A DNA stretch of 64,000 nt from Acinetobacter sp. C32I. Lineage in GTDB: Bacteria; Pseudomonadota; Gammaproteobacteria; Pseudomonadales; Moraxellaceae. Shown here piece after piece: positions 8,196 through 17,648 of the stretch. Both the position numbers and the translations under genes were made by a program. The stretch is taken from positions 1,612,001-1,676,000 of the forward strand of contig NZ_CP098480.1 of the NCBI RefSeq assembly GCF_023702715.1. The letters run 5' to 3'. The first letter of the stretch is position 1. Every line of letters begins with the position of its first letter. The notes beneath the pieces are model-generated. The model had not been told where the DNA came from and made no database searches. It saw nothing but the letters and a program-made list of their open reading frames with translations.

Positions 8196-11072
8196 ATGTT
8201 AGGGGTTCAGGACAAAAAATTGCCACAGTTTATCTATACGGACCAAATTGATTATCCAAATCATGTGCGCTTATTTGTGTTAAGCGTATTTTGCATTTGT
8301 CTGTTAGATTATGCTCTATTTGGGATTTTTTACTCTTTTGAATCTAACATTTTCACGACTTGGATGAGCATTACCCTCATCCTTTTATTTAGCTTTACCT
8401 GTATCTGTCATTTTTTACTCAAACGCTACTCTTCAGTTCGTTATAGCAACCAGACCAACATCATTTTTCAAGTGATCTGTTTTTTTACTGGTTTACTGAT
8501 TGGTGTCAATACGATTGTCATTAATCACTACTTGGCTGTCGATATTCCTCATTTGATTGGGTCACATATTTTGACCCTAACTGCGTTACTACTCACTGCA
8601 TCTCATATCATTGCACTGACCTTTTTAACCCAACATATTCGCTATTTCTTCTTATTTTTTATTCCAAGTATTGCACCTTTAATCGCATCTCAGCTTTTAC
8701 ATCGAGATCATGATCACACCTTGTTCTATCTGGCGTATTATTCCTCCTTTTTTGCCACCGTACTTTGTGCTCAAGTCACCTATAAAATTCATAAACGCTT
8801 GGCCTTGGTACTGGATAAAAATAAACAGTTGATTGACGTGGCTGAGCAGCACAATCAATGGACTGAAGAGCTGTGCCAACAATTACAGCGTGAGGTGAAT
8901 AAGTCCAAAGATATTGAAGCGCAACTACAATTCAATAATCACCTGTTAGAACAAAAGGTTCGTGAACGTACATTTGATCTGACACAAATGAATGAAAGCC
9001 TAGAAGAGCATCGTCAAAATTTAAGCTTTGCCCATGAAACTGCTGGCATTCGTCCTTGGGACTGGAACTTAGAAAATCATACCGTTGGTGTGACCAATGC
9101 ACATAGTCAGGCCGTTACCCGTCATTCTGAAAACCATTACACCCTGCTGCATAAAATCATTCATCCAGATGATATCGAGCGGGTGAAAAACACCTTATAT
9201 AATCATTTATGTGGTCAAACCAAGCGCTATGAAGAAACCTTCAGGATCAAGCGTCCGAATGGCGAATGGACTTGGATTCACGATGTTGGACAGGTGATTT
9301 TAAGAGATCCAGAAGATGATACGCCTTTGCGAATGGTGGGTATTCACCGCGATATTAATCAAGAAAAGAAAGATCAGGAACGCTTAAAACTTGCTGCCAG
9401 CGTCTTTGAGCAAGCCTCAGAAGGTATTTTCATTTTAGATGAACACTTTAACTATGTTGAAGTCAATCCTAAATACGAACAGCTGACAGGAATGGATAAA
9501 CAGGCCATCATCGATAAACAGTTATTTGAAATTACCAAGCAAAATAAGCAGCATCATCATAATTTTCATTTATCAATTCTTGATACACTGCGTGAAGAAC
9601 AAGAATATGAAGGTGAGTTTCAAGAAACCTATATTTCTGAAAAATCTTGTTTTTTGTGGATTCATATCAATGCAGTGAAAGATGAACAAGAGCGTGTCAT
9701 CAACTATATCGGTATTGTTTCAGATCAGACTGAACGTAAGCATCAAGAGCAACGCTTATCCTATCTGACCAATTACGATACGCTCACCGATCTACCGAAC
9801 CGTTTTTATTACCAACAGCAGTTGCATCAGTATTTGGTCAATGAAGCATCGATTCAGCATCTGGCTGTCATCCGTTTAAATATCGACCGCTTCCGTGCCT
9901 TGAATGAGATCATTAGCAATCAAGCTGGTAACGAACTCCTTAAACAGGTAGCACAACGCTTACGCATCAGTAATATTGATGCGCTACTGGTCGCTCATTT
10001 AAGTGCAGATGATTTTGCGATTATTTATGAAATTTCGCCCTTACATCCACCACTTCATCAACTCTGTAACAACATCGTTGAAGCCTTTAGCAAACCTTTT
10101 TATCTTGCTGATCAAGAGTACTTTGTTAGCATTTCAATCGGGGTCGCGATTTATCCAGAACATGGCCGTCAAGTCGATAATTTAAATACCCATGCAGAAC
10201 AGGCATTGACCGAAGCCAAGCGCTTAGGTGGCAATACCATTCGCTACTACTCCAATGAAAGAGCCAATTTTGTCGCCAAATATACAGATCTAGAACTTGA
10301 CCTGAGAAAAGCCATTCAGAATAACGAGTTGGTGGTGTATTACCAGCCTAAGATCAATGCGCATAACCATCAAATTAATGGCTTTGAAGCATTGATCCGT
10401 TGGAAGCATCCAACCAAGGGCCTGATCATGCCAAGCATTTTCATTCCTTTGGCGGAAAGCACCAGTTTGATTTCGGATATTGGACAATTTGTTTTGCATG
10501 AAGCAGCCAAACAACTGCAAACCTGGCAACAACTTGGTTTTAGCAATATCAATATTGCAGTCAATATTGTGGCACAGCAAATTTTACGTGGTCAGTTGCT
10601 GCATGATATTGATGCGGTATTAAATAGCTATGCGATTTCTGGCAAAAATCTTGAATTGGAAATTACTGAATCTGCCTTTATTGAGAACACTGACAGCGTC
10701 AAAACGGTATTGCATGCCATCAAAGAACGTCAAATTTCAATTGCGCTGGATGACTTCGGCACAGGCTATTCATCACTCGCCTACCTCACCGAATATCCAA
10801 TTGACATTTTGAAAATTGATCGTGCTTTTATCTCGAAAATTGGCAATGCCAAACAAGATGCGATCGTTAATGCCATGATCGCCATGGGCAAGACCATTGG
10901 CCTAAAAGTTGTGGCTGAAGGCGTTGAAACCGAACAGCAATATGAGTATTTAAAACGACAAAATTGCGACATATTACAGGGTTACTTATTTTCACAACCG
11001 CTTACTGCCGCCCATGCGACAGAATATCTGCAAAAACAAAAGCAGCAGTCAACTGCAAGATATTCCATTTAA
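8196..11072 (+). CDS. Membrane-bound PAS-GGDEF-EAL protein, probable c-di-GMP phosphodiesterase
   Basis: 958-aa signalling protein. Roughly: residues 25-200 are six or seven membrane helices forming a sensor, 205-270 a coiled-coil linker, 275-390 a PAS_3-type domain with PAC tail (RRPNG-like FRIKRPNGEWTW), 395-510 a second PAS, 515-680 a GGDEF domain and 690-940 an EAL domain. The GGDEF signature is degenerate (SADDF), so cyclase activity is unlikely. The EAL domain keeps FEALIRW, ELEITES, DDFGTGYSSL, LKIDRAF, AEGVE and QGYLFS, all features of an active phosphodiesterase. The net prediction is c-di-GMP breakdown tuned by a membrane or PAS signal. It stands alone between rsmE and maeB. Confidence 0.9.
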   Translation: MLGVQDKKLPQFIYTDQIDYPNHVRLFVLSVFCICLLDYALFGIFYSFESNIFTTWMSITLILLFSFTCICHFLLKRYSSVRYSNQTNIIFQVICFFTGLLIGVNTIVINHYLAVDIPHLIGSHILTLTALLLTASHIIALTFLTQHIRYFFLFFIPSIAPLIASQLLHRDHDHTLFYLAYYSSFFATVLCAQVTYKIHKRLALVLDKNKQLIDVAEQHNQWTEELCQQLQREVNKSKDIEAQLQFNNHLLEQKVRERTFDLTQMNESLEEHRQNLSFAHETAGIRPWDWNLENHTVGVTNAHSQAVTRHSENHYTLLHKIIHPDDIERVKNTLYNHLCGQTKRYEETFRIKRPNGEWTWIHDVGQVILRDPEDDTPLRMVGIHRDINQEKKDQERLKLAASVFEQASEGIFILDEHFNYVEVNPKYEQLTGMDKQAIIDKQLFEITKQNKQHHHNFHLSILDTLREEQEYEGEFQETYISEKSCFLWIHINAVKDEQERVINYIGIVSDQTERKHQEQRLSYLTNYDTLTDLPNRFYYQQQLHQYLVNEASIQHLAVIRLNIDRFRALNEIISNQAGNELLKQVAQRLRISNIDALLVAHLSADDFAIIYEISPLHPPLHQLCNNIVEAFSKPFYLADQEYFVSISIGVAIYPEHGRQVDNLNTHAEQALTEAKRLGGNTIRYYSNERANFVAKYTDLELDLRKAIQNNELVVYYQPKINAHNHQINGFEALIRWKHPTKGLIMPSIFIPLAESTSLISDIGQFVLHEAAKQLQTWQQLGFSNINIAVNIVAQQILRGQLLHDIDAVLNSYAISGKNLELEITESAFIENTDSVKTVLHAIKERQISIALDDFGTGYSSLAYLTEYPIDILKIDRAFISKIGNAKQDAIVNAMIAMGKTIGLKVVAEGVETEQQYEYLKRQNCDILQGYLFSQPLTAAHATEYLQKQKQQSTARYSI

Positions 11073-11182
11073 ACGTGAATTTTAACCTTTTTTGCTGTTT
11101 ATTTTTCACGGAATAGCAACTGTCAATAGGTATGTAGTTCAGTGAAAATAAGCTTTTTTGACTGTGCGAAAGCATGAACTAG

Positions 11183-11191
11183 TGCTATATT
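11183..11191 (+). promoter_or_regulatory. Possible extended -10 promoter of maeB
   Basis: TGCTATATT, an extended -10 (TGn plus TATATT), lies 73 bases before the maeB ATG. No convincing -35 is correctly spaced: TTGACT at 11158-11163 is 22 bases away, too far. Confidence 0.3.
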
Positions 11192-11263
11192 CTTGTGCAC
11201 TTATCTTAATATCGTAATTAGACAGCTAGATGTCTGATTATTATCGGAACAAACGAGACTCAG

Positions 11264-13534
11264 ATGGACGATCAATCTTTAAAACAAGCCGCTTTGTATT
11301 ACCATGAATTTCCAACCCCAGGAAAAATCAGTGTGACACCTAGCAAGCAGCTCGTTAACCAACGAGATTTAGCGCTTGCCTACTCACCTGGTGTTGCTGC
11401 GCCATGTTTGGAAATCGAACGTGACCCTTCTGCCGCTGCCAAATATACAGCACGTGGTAATCTGGTTGCCGTCGTGAGTAATGGTACAGCCGTGCTTGGT
11501 TTAGGAAATATTGGTCCGCTCGCGTCTAAACCTGTCATGGAAGGTAAAGGCGTTCTGTTCAAAAAGTTCGCTGGTGTTGATGTCTTTGATATCGAGATTG
11601 ATGAAAATGATCCAGACAAGATCGTAGATATCGTTGCTGCATTGGAACCAACTTTTGGTGGTATCAACTTAGAAGATATCAAAGCACCAGAATGTTTCTA
11701 CATCGAGAAGAAACTTCGCGAACGCATGAAAATTCCTGTATTCCATGATGACCAACATGGAACCAGTATTATTGTCGGTTCAGCATTGCTCAATGCTTTG
11801 CAACTGGTAAATAAAAAAATTGACGAAATTAAAATCGTTGCATCAGGCGCCGGTGCAGCAGCACTTTCGTGCCTAGACTTGCTTTGCGCTTTAGGCGTGA
11901 ATAAAGCCAATATCGTGGTTGCCGACTCTCGCGGTCTGCTCACTACATCACGTGAAGGTTTAGATGAATCGAAAAAGCGTTATGTACAAGACATTCAAGC
12001 AACACAATTGCATGAAGTGATGGCTGGCGCAGATATGTTCCTCGGTCTTTCAGCAGCAGGTATCCTCACCAAAGAAATGGTGAAGGAAATGGCTGAAAAT
12101 CCAATTATTTTTGCACTGGCAAACCCAGATCCTGAAATTCTACCTGAACATGCGCACGAAGTACGTCCAGATGCAATCATGGCAACGGGTCGTTCAGACT
12201 ATCCAAACCAAGTGAACAACGCACTTTGCTTCCCTTATATCTTCCGTGGTGCATTGGATGTAGGTGCAACTACCATTAACGAAGAAATGAAGATTGCCTG
12301 TGTACATGCAATTGCACGCATGGCACACGTTGAAGCAGATGCTGCAACTTATGGTGAAAAATCTGCATCATTTGGTCGTGATTACTTGATCCCTCGCCCA
12401 CTTGATCAACGCTTGATTTTAGAAATCGCTCCTGCTGTTGCGAAAGCGGCAATGGACTCTGGTGTTGCGACACGCCCAATCGAAGATTTCTCTGCATATC
12501 GTCAACGACTTTCTGAGTTTGTTTATAACTCAGCATTCTTGATGAAACCGATTTTCTCGCAAGCGAAAACAGATCCAAAACGTATTGCTTATGCTGAAGG
12601 TGAAGATCAGCGAGTATTACGTGCTGTGCAAATCGTGGTTGATGAAGGCTTAGCGAAACCAATTCTTGTTGGTCGTACTTCGGTTATTGAAGACAACATC
12701 AAAAAGTTGGGTTTACGCTTACAGCATGGCGTGAATATTGAAATCGTCGATCAGGAAAAGAATCCTCAATACGAAGATTTCTCTAAAGAATATCATCAAA
12801 TCATGCAACGTAAGGGTGTAACGGTCGAATATGCGCAACGCGAAGCACGCCGTCGTTCTACTTTAATCGCAGCGATGTTGGTTAAATTTGGCAAAGCAGA
12901 TGGTATGTTGTGTGGTACCTATTCAAGCTACGATATCCATTTAGATTTCGTGAAAAATGTCATTGGTCTTAAAGAAGGTCGCAGCACATTCTTTACTTTG
13001 AATGCGTTGATGCTTGAAGATCGCAATTTATTTATTGCAGACACCTATGTAAATACCAATCCAACAGCGGCTCAACTTGCTGAAATGACCATTTTGGCTG
13101 CAGAAGAAGTTCGTCGTTTCGGTATTACACCACGTGTTGCCCTGCTTTCTCATTCAAGCTTCGGTAGTGACCAAACAGATGCAAGTGCACAGAAAATGCG
13201 CGAAGTCTATCGCTTACTTTCAGAGCAAGCACCTGAGTTAGAAGTTGAAGGTGAAATGCATGGTGATGCTGCATTAGATGAAAATATTCGTCATTTTGCA
13301 TTCCCAAATTCACGTTTCAAAGGTTCAGCAAACTTGTTGATTATGCCTAACCTAGATTCAGCGAACATTTCATTCAACTTGTTAAAAGCGACTTCAGGTA
13401 ATAATGTGACCATTGGCCCTATTTTATTGGGTGCTGCAAAACCTGTTCATATTCTGACACCTACAGCAACGACTCGTCGTTTGGTGAATATGACCGCATT
13501 AACGGTTGCCGAAATTCAACAAAGTCAAAACTAA
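11264..13534 (+). CDS. maeB: NADP-dependent malic enzyme with C-terminal phosphotransacetylase-like domain
   Basis: Oxidative decarboxylation of malate to pyruvate with NADP, supplying NADPH and pyruvate during growth on organic acids. It has 756 aa in the MaeB hybrid arrangement. Residues 1-430 are the malic enzyme domain, with [14 protein letters not shown], the metal site [12 protein letters not shown], and the Rossmann loop [10 protein letters not shown]. Residues 430-756 resemble phosphate acetyltransferase ([35 protein letters not shown]) but are usually regulatory in this class. It is terminated by the long hairpin that also covers the cca start region. Confidence 0.95.
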   Translation: MDDQSLKQAALYYHEFPTPGKISVTPSKQLVNQRDLALAYSPGVAAPCLEIERDPSAAAKYTARGNLVAVVSNGTAVLGLGNIGPLASKPVMEGKGVLFKKFAGVDVFDIEIDENDPDKIVDIVAALEPTFGGINLEDIKAPECFYIEKKLRERMKIPVFHDDQHGTSIIVGSALLNALQLVNKKIDEIKIVASGAGAAALSCLDLLCALGVNKANIVVADSRGLLTTSREGLDESKKRYVQDIQATQLHEVMAGADMFLGLSAAGILTKEMVKEMAENPIIFALANPDPEILPEHAHEVRPDAIMATGRSDYPNQVNNALCFPYIFRGALDVGATTINEEMKIACVHAIARMAHVEADAATYGEKSASFGRDYLIPRPLDQRLILEIAPAVAKAAMDSGVATRPIEDFSAYRQRLSEFVYNSAFLMKPIFSQAKTDPKRIAYAEGEDQRVLRAVQIVVDEGLAKPILVGRTSVIEDNIKKLGLRLQHGVNIEIVDQEKNPQYEDFSKEYHQIMQRKGVTVEYAQREARRRSTLIAAMLVKFGKADGMLCGTYSSYDIHLDFVKNVIGLKEGRSTFFTLNALMLEDRNLFIADTYVNTNPTAAQLAEMTILAAEEVRRFGITPRVALLSHSSFGSDQTDASAQKMREVYRLLSEQAPELEVEGEMHGDAALDENIRHFAFPNSRFKGSANLLIMPNLDSANISFNLLKATSGNNVTIGPILLGAAKPVHILTPTATTRRLVNMTALTVAEIQQSQN

Positions 13535-13577
13535 ATTCACTTAAGCCCTGCTTTTCTTGAAAAGCTTCGCTTAACTC

Positions 13578-13606
13578 TTGAGAAAACCTCTATTCTGTAG
13601 CATGAT
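13578..13606 (+). promoter_or_regulatory. Candidate cca promoter inside the maeB terminator hairpin
   Basis: TTGAGA (13578-13583), an exact 17-base spacer, then CATGAT (13601-13606, 4 of 6 matches to the -10 consensus). The predicted start is near 13613. RNA from this promoter would lack the left arm of the hairpin at 13583-13596, leaving the cca ribosome-binding site free. The -10 is weak, so this is a suggestion. Confidence 0.35.
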
Positions 13607-13629
13607 TGTGTGAAGAATAGAGGTTTTTT
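13583..13629 (+). terminator. Long hairpin: maeB terminator overlapping the cca ribosome-binding site
   Basis: Perfect 14-bp inverted repeat, arms 13583-13596 and 13614-13627, loop 17 bases, with the right arm ending in a T6 run. The right arm contains the GAGG Shine-Dalgarno of cca, whose ATG is at 13631. In a maeB read-through transcript the site would be buried in the stem. Confidence 0.7.
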
Positions 13630-13630
13630 C

Positions 13631-14857
13631 ATGCAAGTTTATTTAGTAGGCGGTGCTGTCCGAGATCATTTACTTGGCCACCCCTATCACGAAAAAGATT
13701 ATGTGGTGGTTGGAGCAACGCCCGAGCAATTACTCGCCGAAGGCTATCAACCTGTGGGAAAAGATTTCCCGGTATTTCTACATCCAACAACAAAAGAAGA
13801 ATATGCACTTGCACGCACTGAACGTAAATCTGGCGTGGGTTATCATGGTTTCCAGTTTTTCACAGACACTACGGTTAAATTAGAAGAAGATCTGATTCGT
13901 CGTGATCTCACCATTAATGCCATGGCCATGGATGATGCAGGCACCGTATATGATCCTTATGGCGGTCAAAATGATTTAGAGCAGAGAATCCTGCGCCATG
14001 TGTCCGATGCATTTACCGAAGATCCATTACGTGTGCTTCGAGTGGCACGTTTTGCTGCCCGTTATGCAGCCTATGGCTTTAAAATTGCAGACGAAACGCT
14101 GCAGTTAATGCAGGATATTGCCCAATCTGGTGAATTAAATGCCTTAACACCAGAACGGGTCTGGAAAGAAACCTCACGTGCGTTGCTTGAAGATCATGCT
14201 GATGTCTATTTCCAAACCTTAAGAGATTGCAAGGCCTTAAAGATTCTATTTCCAGAAATCGATGCCCTTTTTGGTGTGCCACAACGCCCTGAATACCATC
14301 CTGAAATCGACTGTGGTATTCATACACTGATGGCACTTAAACAAGCCTGCTTAGCAGAATATGCAATTGATGTGCGTTTTGCGGTGCTTGTGCATGATCT
14401 TGGCAAGGCACTCACCCCTGTAGACGAACTGCCGCGCCATATCATGCATGAAGAACGTGGTATACAGCCAGTAACTGATATTTGTGATCGTTTAAAAGTA
14501 CCGACGCATTTAAAAAATTTGGCGCTAATCGTCTGCAAAGAGCATTTAAAATGCCATCAGATCATGAACCTGAAACCAGGAACACTGTGGCGCTTATTGC
14601 AACGTTTAGATGTGCTACGTCGCCCTGAGAAAGTCATTGCATTTGTACAAGCCTGTGAATGTGATGCTAAAGGTCGCCTAGGTTTGGAACATCGCCCTTA
14701 TCCACAAGCACAATATGTTTTAGATGCAATGGAAATCGTACGCAATATACGTGCACAAGATTTGCCTGAACATATCACAGGCCCAGAGATTGGTGAAATG
14801 CTGATTCAGTACCGAATTGATGCATTGGCGAAGTTTAAGGAAATACACAATAACTGA
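13631..14857 (+). CDS. cca: Multifunctional CCA tRNA nucleotidyltransferase
   Basis: Adds or repairs the 3'-CCA end of tRNAs using CTP and ATP. The ATG at 13631 is chosen because the protein then begins MQVYLVGGAVRD, with the class II nucleotidyltransferase GGAVRD motif at 7-12; a GTG at 13610 would add residues encoded by the hairpin. It has 408 aa, matching the E. coli type with a C-terminal HD domain, seen here as VHDLGKALT, which gives phosphatase and phosphodiesterase activities in that enzyme. RRDLTINAMA and FTEDPLRVLRVARFAARY are family blocks. Two tRNA genes with encoded CCA lie just downstream. Confidence 0.95.
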   Translation: MQVYLVGGAVRDHLLGHPYHEKDYVVVGATPEQLLAEGYQPVGKDFPVFLHPTTKEEYALARTERKSGVGYHGFQFFTDTTVKLEEDLIRRDLTINAMAMDDAGTVYDPYGGQNDLEQRILRHVSDAFTEDPLRVLRVARFAARYAAYGFKIADETLQLMQDIAQSGELNALTPERVWKETSRALLEDHADVYFQTLRDCKALKILFPEIDALFGVPQRPEYHPEIDCGIHTLMALKQACLAEYAIDVRFAVLVHDLGKALTPVDELPRHIMHEERGIQPVTDICDRLKVPTHLKNLALIVCKEHLKCHQIMNLKPGTLWRLLQRLDVLRRPEKVIAFVQACECDAKGRLGLEHRPYPQAQYVLDAMEIVRNIRAQDLPEHITGPEIGEMLIQYRIDALAKFKEIHNN

Positions 14858-14959
14858 TTAATTTTTAAGTAAATTAAATCTTTTTTGTACAAATTTCCTT
14901 ATCTGAAGAGCAAAAAGATTATTAATCAAGCAAACGATTAATTTTATTTACTATTGTTG

Positions 14960-14988
14960 TTGACGCATTCGGTTTTCATGCCTAAAAT
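14960..14988 (+). promoter_or_regulatory. Strong sigma-70 promoter of the tRNA-Asn pair
   Basis: TTGACG (14960-14965), a 17-base spacer, then TAAAAT (14983-14988), followed directly by GCGC. A GC-rich discriminator like this is typical of stable-RNA promoters under ppGpp control. The predicted start is about 14995, five bases before the first tRNA. Confidence 0.75.
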
Positions 14989-14999
14989 GCGCATCAGAT

Positions 15000-15075
15000 T
15001 CTCCAATAGCTCAGTCGGTAGAGCGACGGACTGTTAATCCGCAGGTCCCTGGTTCGAGCCCAGGTTGGAGAGCCA
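15000..15075 (+). tRNA. tRNA-Asn (anticodon GTT), copy 1
   Basis: 76-base cloverleaf with encoded CCA. The acceptor stem pairs TCTCCAA (15000-15006) with TTGGAGA (15065-15071); the D loop AGCTCAGTCGGTAGAGC, the anticodon loop CTGTTAATC with GTT, and the T loop GGTTCGAGCC are all present. First of two tandem copies. Confidence 0.96.
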
Positions 15076-15084
15076 ATCTACTAT

Positions 15085-15160
15085 TCTCCCATAGCTCAGT
15101 CGGTAGAGCGACGGACTGTTAATCCGCAGGTCCCTGGTTCGAGCCCAGGTGGGAGAGCCA
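15085..15160 (+). tRNA. tRNA-Asn (anticodon GTT), copy 2
   Basis: 76 bases with encoded CCA, nine bases after copy 1. It differs from copy 1 only in one acceptor base pair: TCTCCCA (15085-15091) pairs with TGGGAGA (15150-15156), so an A-T pair has become C-G on both sides. This compensatory change keeps the stem intact. Confidence 0.96.
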
Positions 15161-15167
15161 AGATTCT

Positions 15168-15200
15168 AAAAAGCCCTGATCATTGATCAGGGCTTTTTTT
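15168..15200 (+). terminator. Terminator of the tRNA-Asn operon
   Basis: AGCCCTGATC (15172-15181) pairs with GATCAGGGCT (15185-15194) around a 3-base loop, with flanking A and T runs (T7 on the plus strand). It starts directly after the second tRNA. Confidence 0.88.
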
Positions 15201-15224
15201 ATTGTTGCCAAAACTGAACCTAAT

Positions 15225-15256
15225 AAAAAAGACCTCTAAAATATAGAAGTCTTTTT
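15225..15256 (-). terminator. Terminator of the minus-strand lepA-miaE block
   Basis: AAAAAGAC (from 15225) and GTCTTTTT (to 15256) flank a TCTA/TAGA inner stem with one mismatch. It is 18 bases past the miaE stop and could work in either direction. Confidence 0.65.
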
Positions 15257-15273
15257 ATGAAAAATAATCTAAA

Positions 15274-15930
15274 TTAAGCAGCAACTTTTGCTGGCACACC
15301 ACTATGGAAACGGAAGGTATCATCTGGACTTAAAATCAGATTTTTTTCCACTTCACGAATATGCTCAATACGTAGCTGGATCGTCTCTTCTGGATCCTTA
15401 AGTTTCGCGGTTTGTGCAACATCTAAAGCTAAAGCCAGATAGTCCTCAAAATGACGAGATTCAGACTTAAGTAAGTAGCGGTAGTAACGTCCCAGCTCAT
15501 CGTCCACAATCGGTGCCAACGCATAAAAACGCTCACACGAGCGTGCTTCGACAAATGCACCAATAATCATGACATCAATTAGAGCCTCAGGCTCATAAGT
15601 ACGGATTTCTTTACGTAATCCACCTGCATAGCGCCCTGCACTCAAACCCTTCCACTCTTGGCCGCGTTTATTCATGAATTCCAAAACCTGCTCATAATGC
15701 AGCATTTCTTCACGCACCAATTGCGCCAATTTCACTTGCAGGTCCGTAAAGAAACTATAGCGGAACATCAAGTTCATTGCTGTACTCGCCGCTTTTTTCT
15801 CACAGTTAGCATGGTCTTGCATTAAGATGTCCAGATTATTAATGGCTTCATCCAACCATGCTTGAGGAGTCACACAACCTAAAAACTCGATGACAGGTTG
15901 CATCAACTCATCATAATTTACACTACTCAT
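15274..15930 (-). CDS. miaE: tRNA-(ms2io6A37) hydroxylase MiaE
   Basis: Oxygen-dependent non-haem diiron enzyme that hydroxylates the isopentenyl group of ms2i6A at position 37 of tRNAs. It has 218 aa from the ATG at 15930; a TTG one codon earlier is ignored. It is a ferritin-like four-helix fold with ligand motifs EEMLHYEQ and a later E-x-x-H pair in ESRHFED; FVEARSCERF contributes another glutamate. It is the last gene of the minus-strand block, four bases after pdxJ, and terminates at the hairpin near 15240. Confidence 0.92.
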   Translation of the reverse strand: MSSVNYDELMQPVIEFLGCVTPQAWLDEAINNLDILMQDHANCEKKAASTAMNLMFRYSFFTDLQVKLAQLVREEMLHYEQVLEFMNKRGQEWKGLSAGRYAGGLRKEIRTYEPEALIDVMIIGAFVEARSCERFYALAPIVDDELGRYYRYLLKSESRHFEDYLALALDVAQTAKLKDPEETIQLRIEHIREVEKNLILSPDDTFRFHSGVPAKVAA

Positions 15931-15934
15931 CAAC

Positions 15935-16663
15935 TTATCTCGCAGCAGCCTGAATTGCTGCTTTCATATCTGTTACTGCTTGAGCCAAACCAACGAACAC
16001 GCTATCGGAAATAATTGAATGCCCGATGTTTAATTCATGAATGTGCGGAATTGCTGCAATCACTGCAACATTATCCAAATTCAGACCATGCCCAGCATTC
16101 ACGACCAAACCTTTTGCCGCTGCATATTCAGCACCTTTGATAATACGAGCTAATTCAGCTTGTTGCTGCTCATCTGTCTCGGCATCAGCATAAGCACCCG
16201 TATGGATTTCAATGGTCGGCGCACCACATGCCACAGCGGCATCAATCTGTGCCAAATCTGCATCGATAAATAAAGAAACATCACTGCCTATCGCTTTCAG
16301 TGCTTCAGTTGCAGCTTTGACCTTTTCAAAATGACCCACCACATCCAGACCACCTTCTGTAGTGACTTCTTGGCGACGTTCAGGGACAAAACACACGTGT
16401 TGAGGTTGAATCTCTTTAGCAAATGCAACCATTTCATCAGTCACCGCCAACTCAAGATTCATACGTGTTTTTAATAACGGGCGCATACGACGCACATCAT
16501 CATCTTGTATATGGCGGCGATCTTCACGTAAATGCAATGTAATCCCTTCAGCACCCGCTTCTTCACAAATCAAAGCCGCCTGAACTGGGTCCGGGTAAGT
16601 TGTACCACGTGCCTGTCTTAATGTCGCAACATGATCAATATTTACACCTAAGATTACAGCCAT
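15935..16663 (-). CDS. pdxJ: Pyridoxine 5'-phosphate synthase
   Basis: Condenses 1-deoxyxylulose 5-phosphate with 3-amino-2-oxopropyl phosphate in the last ring-forming step of vitamin B6 synthesis. It is a TIM barrel of 242 aa. Family motifs are [15 protein letters not shown] at the N-terminus, [14 protein letters not shown], and the late VNAGHGLN and ELNIGHSII. It lies 44 bases downstream of recO, the conserved recO-pdxJ neighbourhood of Gammaproteobacteria. Confidence 0.97.
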   Translation of the reverse strand: MAVILGVNIDHVATLRQARGTTYPDPVQAALICEEAGAEGITLHLREDRRHIQDDDVRRMRPLLKTRMNLELAVTDEMVAFAKEIQPQHVCFVPERRQEVTTEGGLDVVGHFEKVKAATEALKAIGSDVSLFIDADLAQIDAAVACGAPTIEIHTGAYADAETDEQQQAELARIIKGAEYAAAKGLVVNAGHGLNLDNVAVIAAIPHIHELNIGHSIISDSVFVGLAQAVTDMKAAIQAAAR

Positions 16664-16707
16664 AAAAATATCCTATCGGTTATCCTTCTTTTGCATCATC
16701 AAGAAGG

Positions 16708-17415
16708 TCAAGTTTGTGTATTTTGAATCCAAAGTTGACGGCTTTTCAGTGGCCGATCACCCAGTAACGAACTAATCATTTGACGGTATAGTTTACCCAA
16801 TAATTGCAATTGTTCGGGAGAAAAATCCCGCCCATCTTCATAACATTGCATTGAGCCAATCAATGTGCCTGAGAGTGTAGAACGTGAGGCTTGTGCAACA
16901 GGTAAGAAACCATCATTCAGCTGAAAAAGATAATGCTGAGCAGCCTGTACCACTTGTTGATTTGCATCAACTGAAAAATCAATCGCATAGCCTAGTTCTT
17001 GCAATAAGGCATGCTCAAATTGTCGTAAAATCTGTCGCAAAAATAAAGCTGATTGCTCATGTGTAGCGAGTTGTTGTAATTGTAGTAATATCAATTGATA
17101 TTGTTCAAAAGTTTGCGGCATCGCCTCTTCTAAAGGACATAAACGCAGCAAAATTTCATTTAAATAAAAACCAGCAAAAAAAGCATCCCCGTGAAAAAAC
17201 ACGGGTTGATTTAAAATTTCGAGTTTAGTGAAATTTTTAAGTTCTGATTTGCCTGTCGCTTGTAGACGAATTGGCTGATATTGAGGGGGTGGGATTTGTC
17301 TTAAAATCCCATCTACTCGACCATATTCTTGTGTATATAAATGCACAATATGGCTTTTTTCACGATATTTACGATGATGGATTAAATAGCCATGCAGGAC
17401 TTCATTACGCATCAT
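16708..17415 (-). CDS. recO: DNA repair protein RecO
   Basis: RecO works with RecF and RecR to load RecA onto SSB-coated gaps. It has 235 aa with the N-terminal OB-fold region (EVLHGYLIHHRKYREKSHIVHLYTQEYG) and a central helical part that here lacks a four-cysteine zinc site, as is usual in Gammaproteobacteria. FYLNEILLRLC is a recognisable RecO block. The gene is in the era-recO-pdxJ order found widely; a small lipoprotein gene is inserted between era and recO. Confidence 0.9.
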   Translation of the reverse strand: MMRNEVLHGYLIHHRKYREKSHIVHLYTQEYGRVDGILRQIPPPQYQPIRLQATGKSELKNFTKLEILNQPVFFHGDAFFAGFYLNEILLRLCPLEEAMPQTFEQYQLILLQLQQLATHEQSALFLRQILRQFEHALLQELGYAIDFSVDANQQVVQAAQHYLFQLNDGFLPVAQASRSTLSGTLIGSMQCYEDGRDFSPEQLQLLGKLYRQMISSLLGDRPLKSRQLWIQNTQT

Positions 17416-17424
17416 AAGATGTAA

Positions 17425-17622
17425 TTAATCCTTCTTTTTCTCTTCCTTTTCTTCATCATCGCCATCAGGAATGACTGCACCAACCACAGCAGCCGTCCCT
17501 TTAACAACACCTTTGGTGGTCTTATAAGCAACTTTAACAGGTACAGTCACAAGCTTATGAATACAGCCCTGCAACATGAACACACATGTTACGATTGCGA
17601 GTACACGGATTGTTGTTTTCAT
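17425..17622 (-). CDS. Small lipoprotein between era and recO
   Basis: 65-aa protein from the ATG at 17622 (MKTTIRVLA). A longer frame to 17643 would put eight extra residues before the signal peptide. The lipobox LQGC is around residues 16-19, then a short middle region rich in V, K, G and T, and a strongly charged tail (DGDDEEKEEKKKD). It is probably anchored in the outer membrane, since Asp does not follow the cysteine (next residue Ile). Function unknown. It resembles short lipoproteins annotated at this locus in Acinetobacter. Confidence 0.7.
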   Translation of the reverse strand: MKTTIRVLAIVTCVFMLQGCIHKLVTVPVKVAYKTTKGVVKGTAAVVGAVIPDGDDEEKEEKKKD

Positions 17623-17648
17623 ACCTATTTCCATTGCCAGCAAGACAG

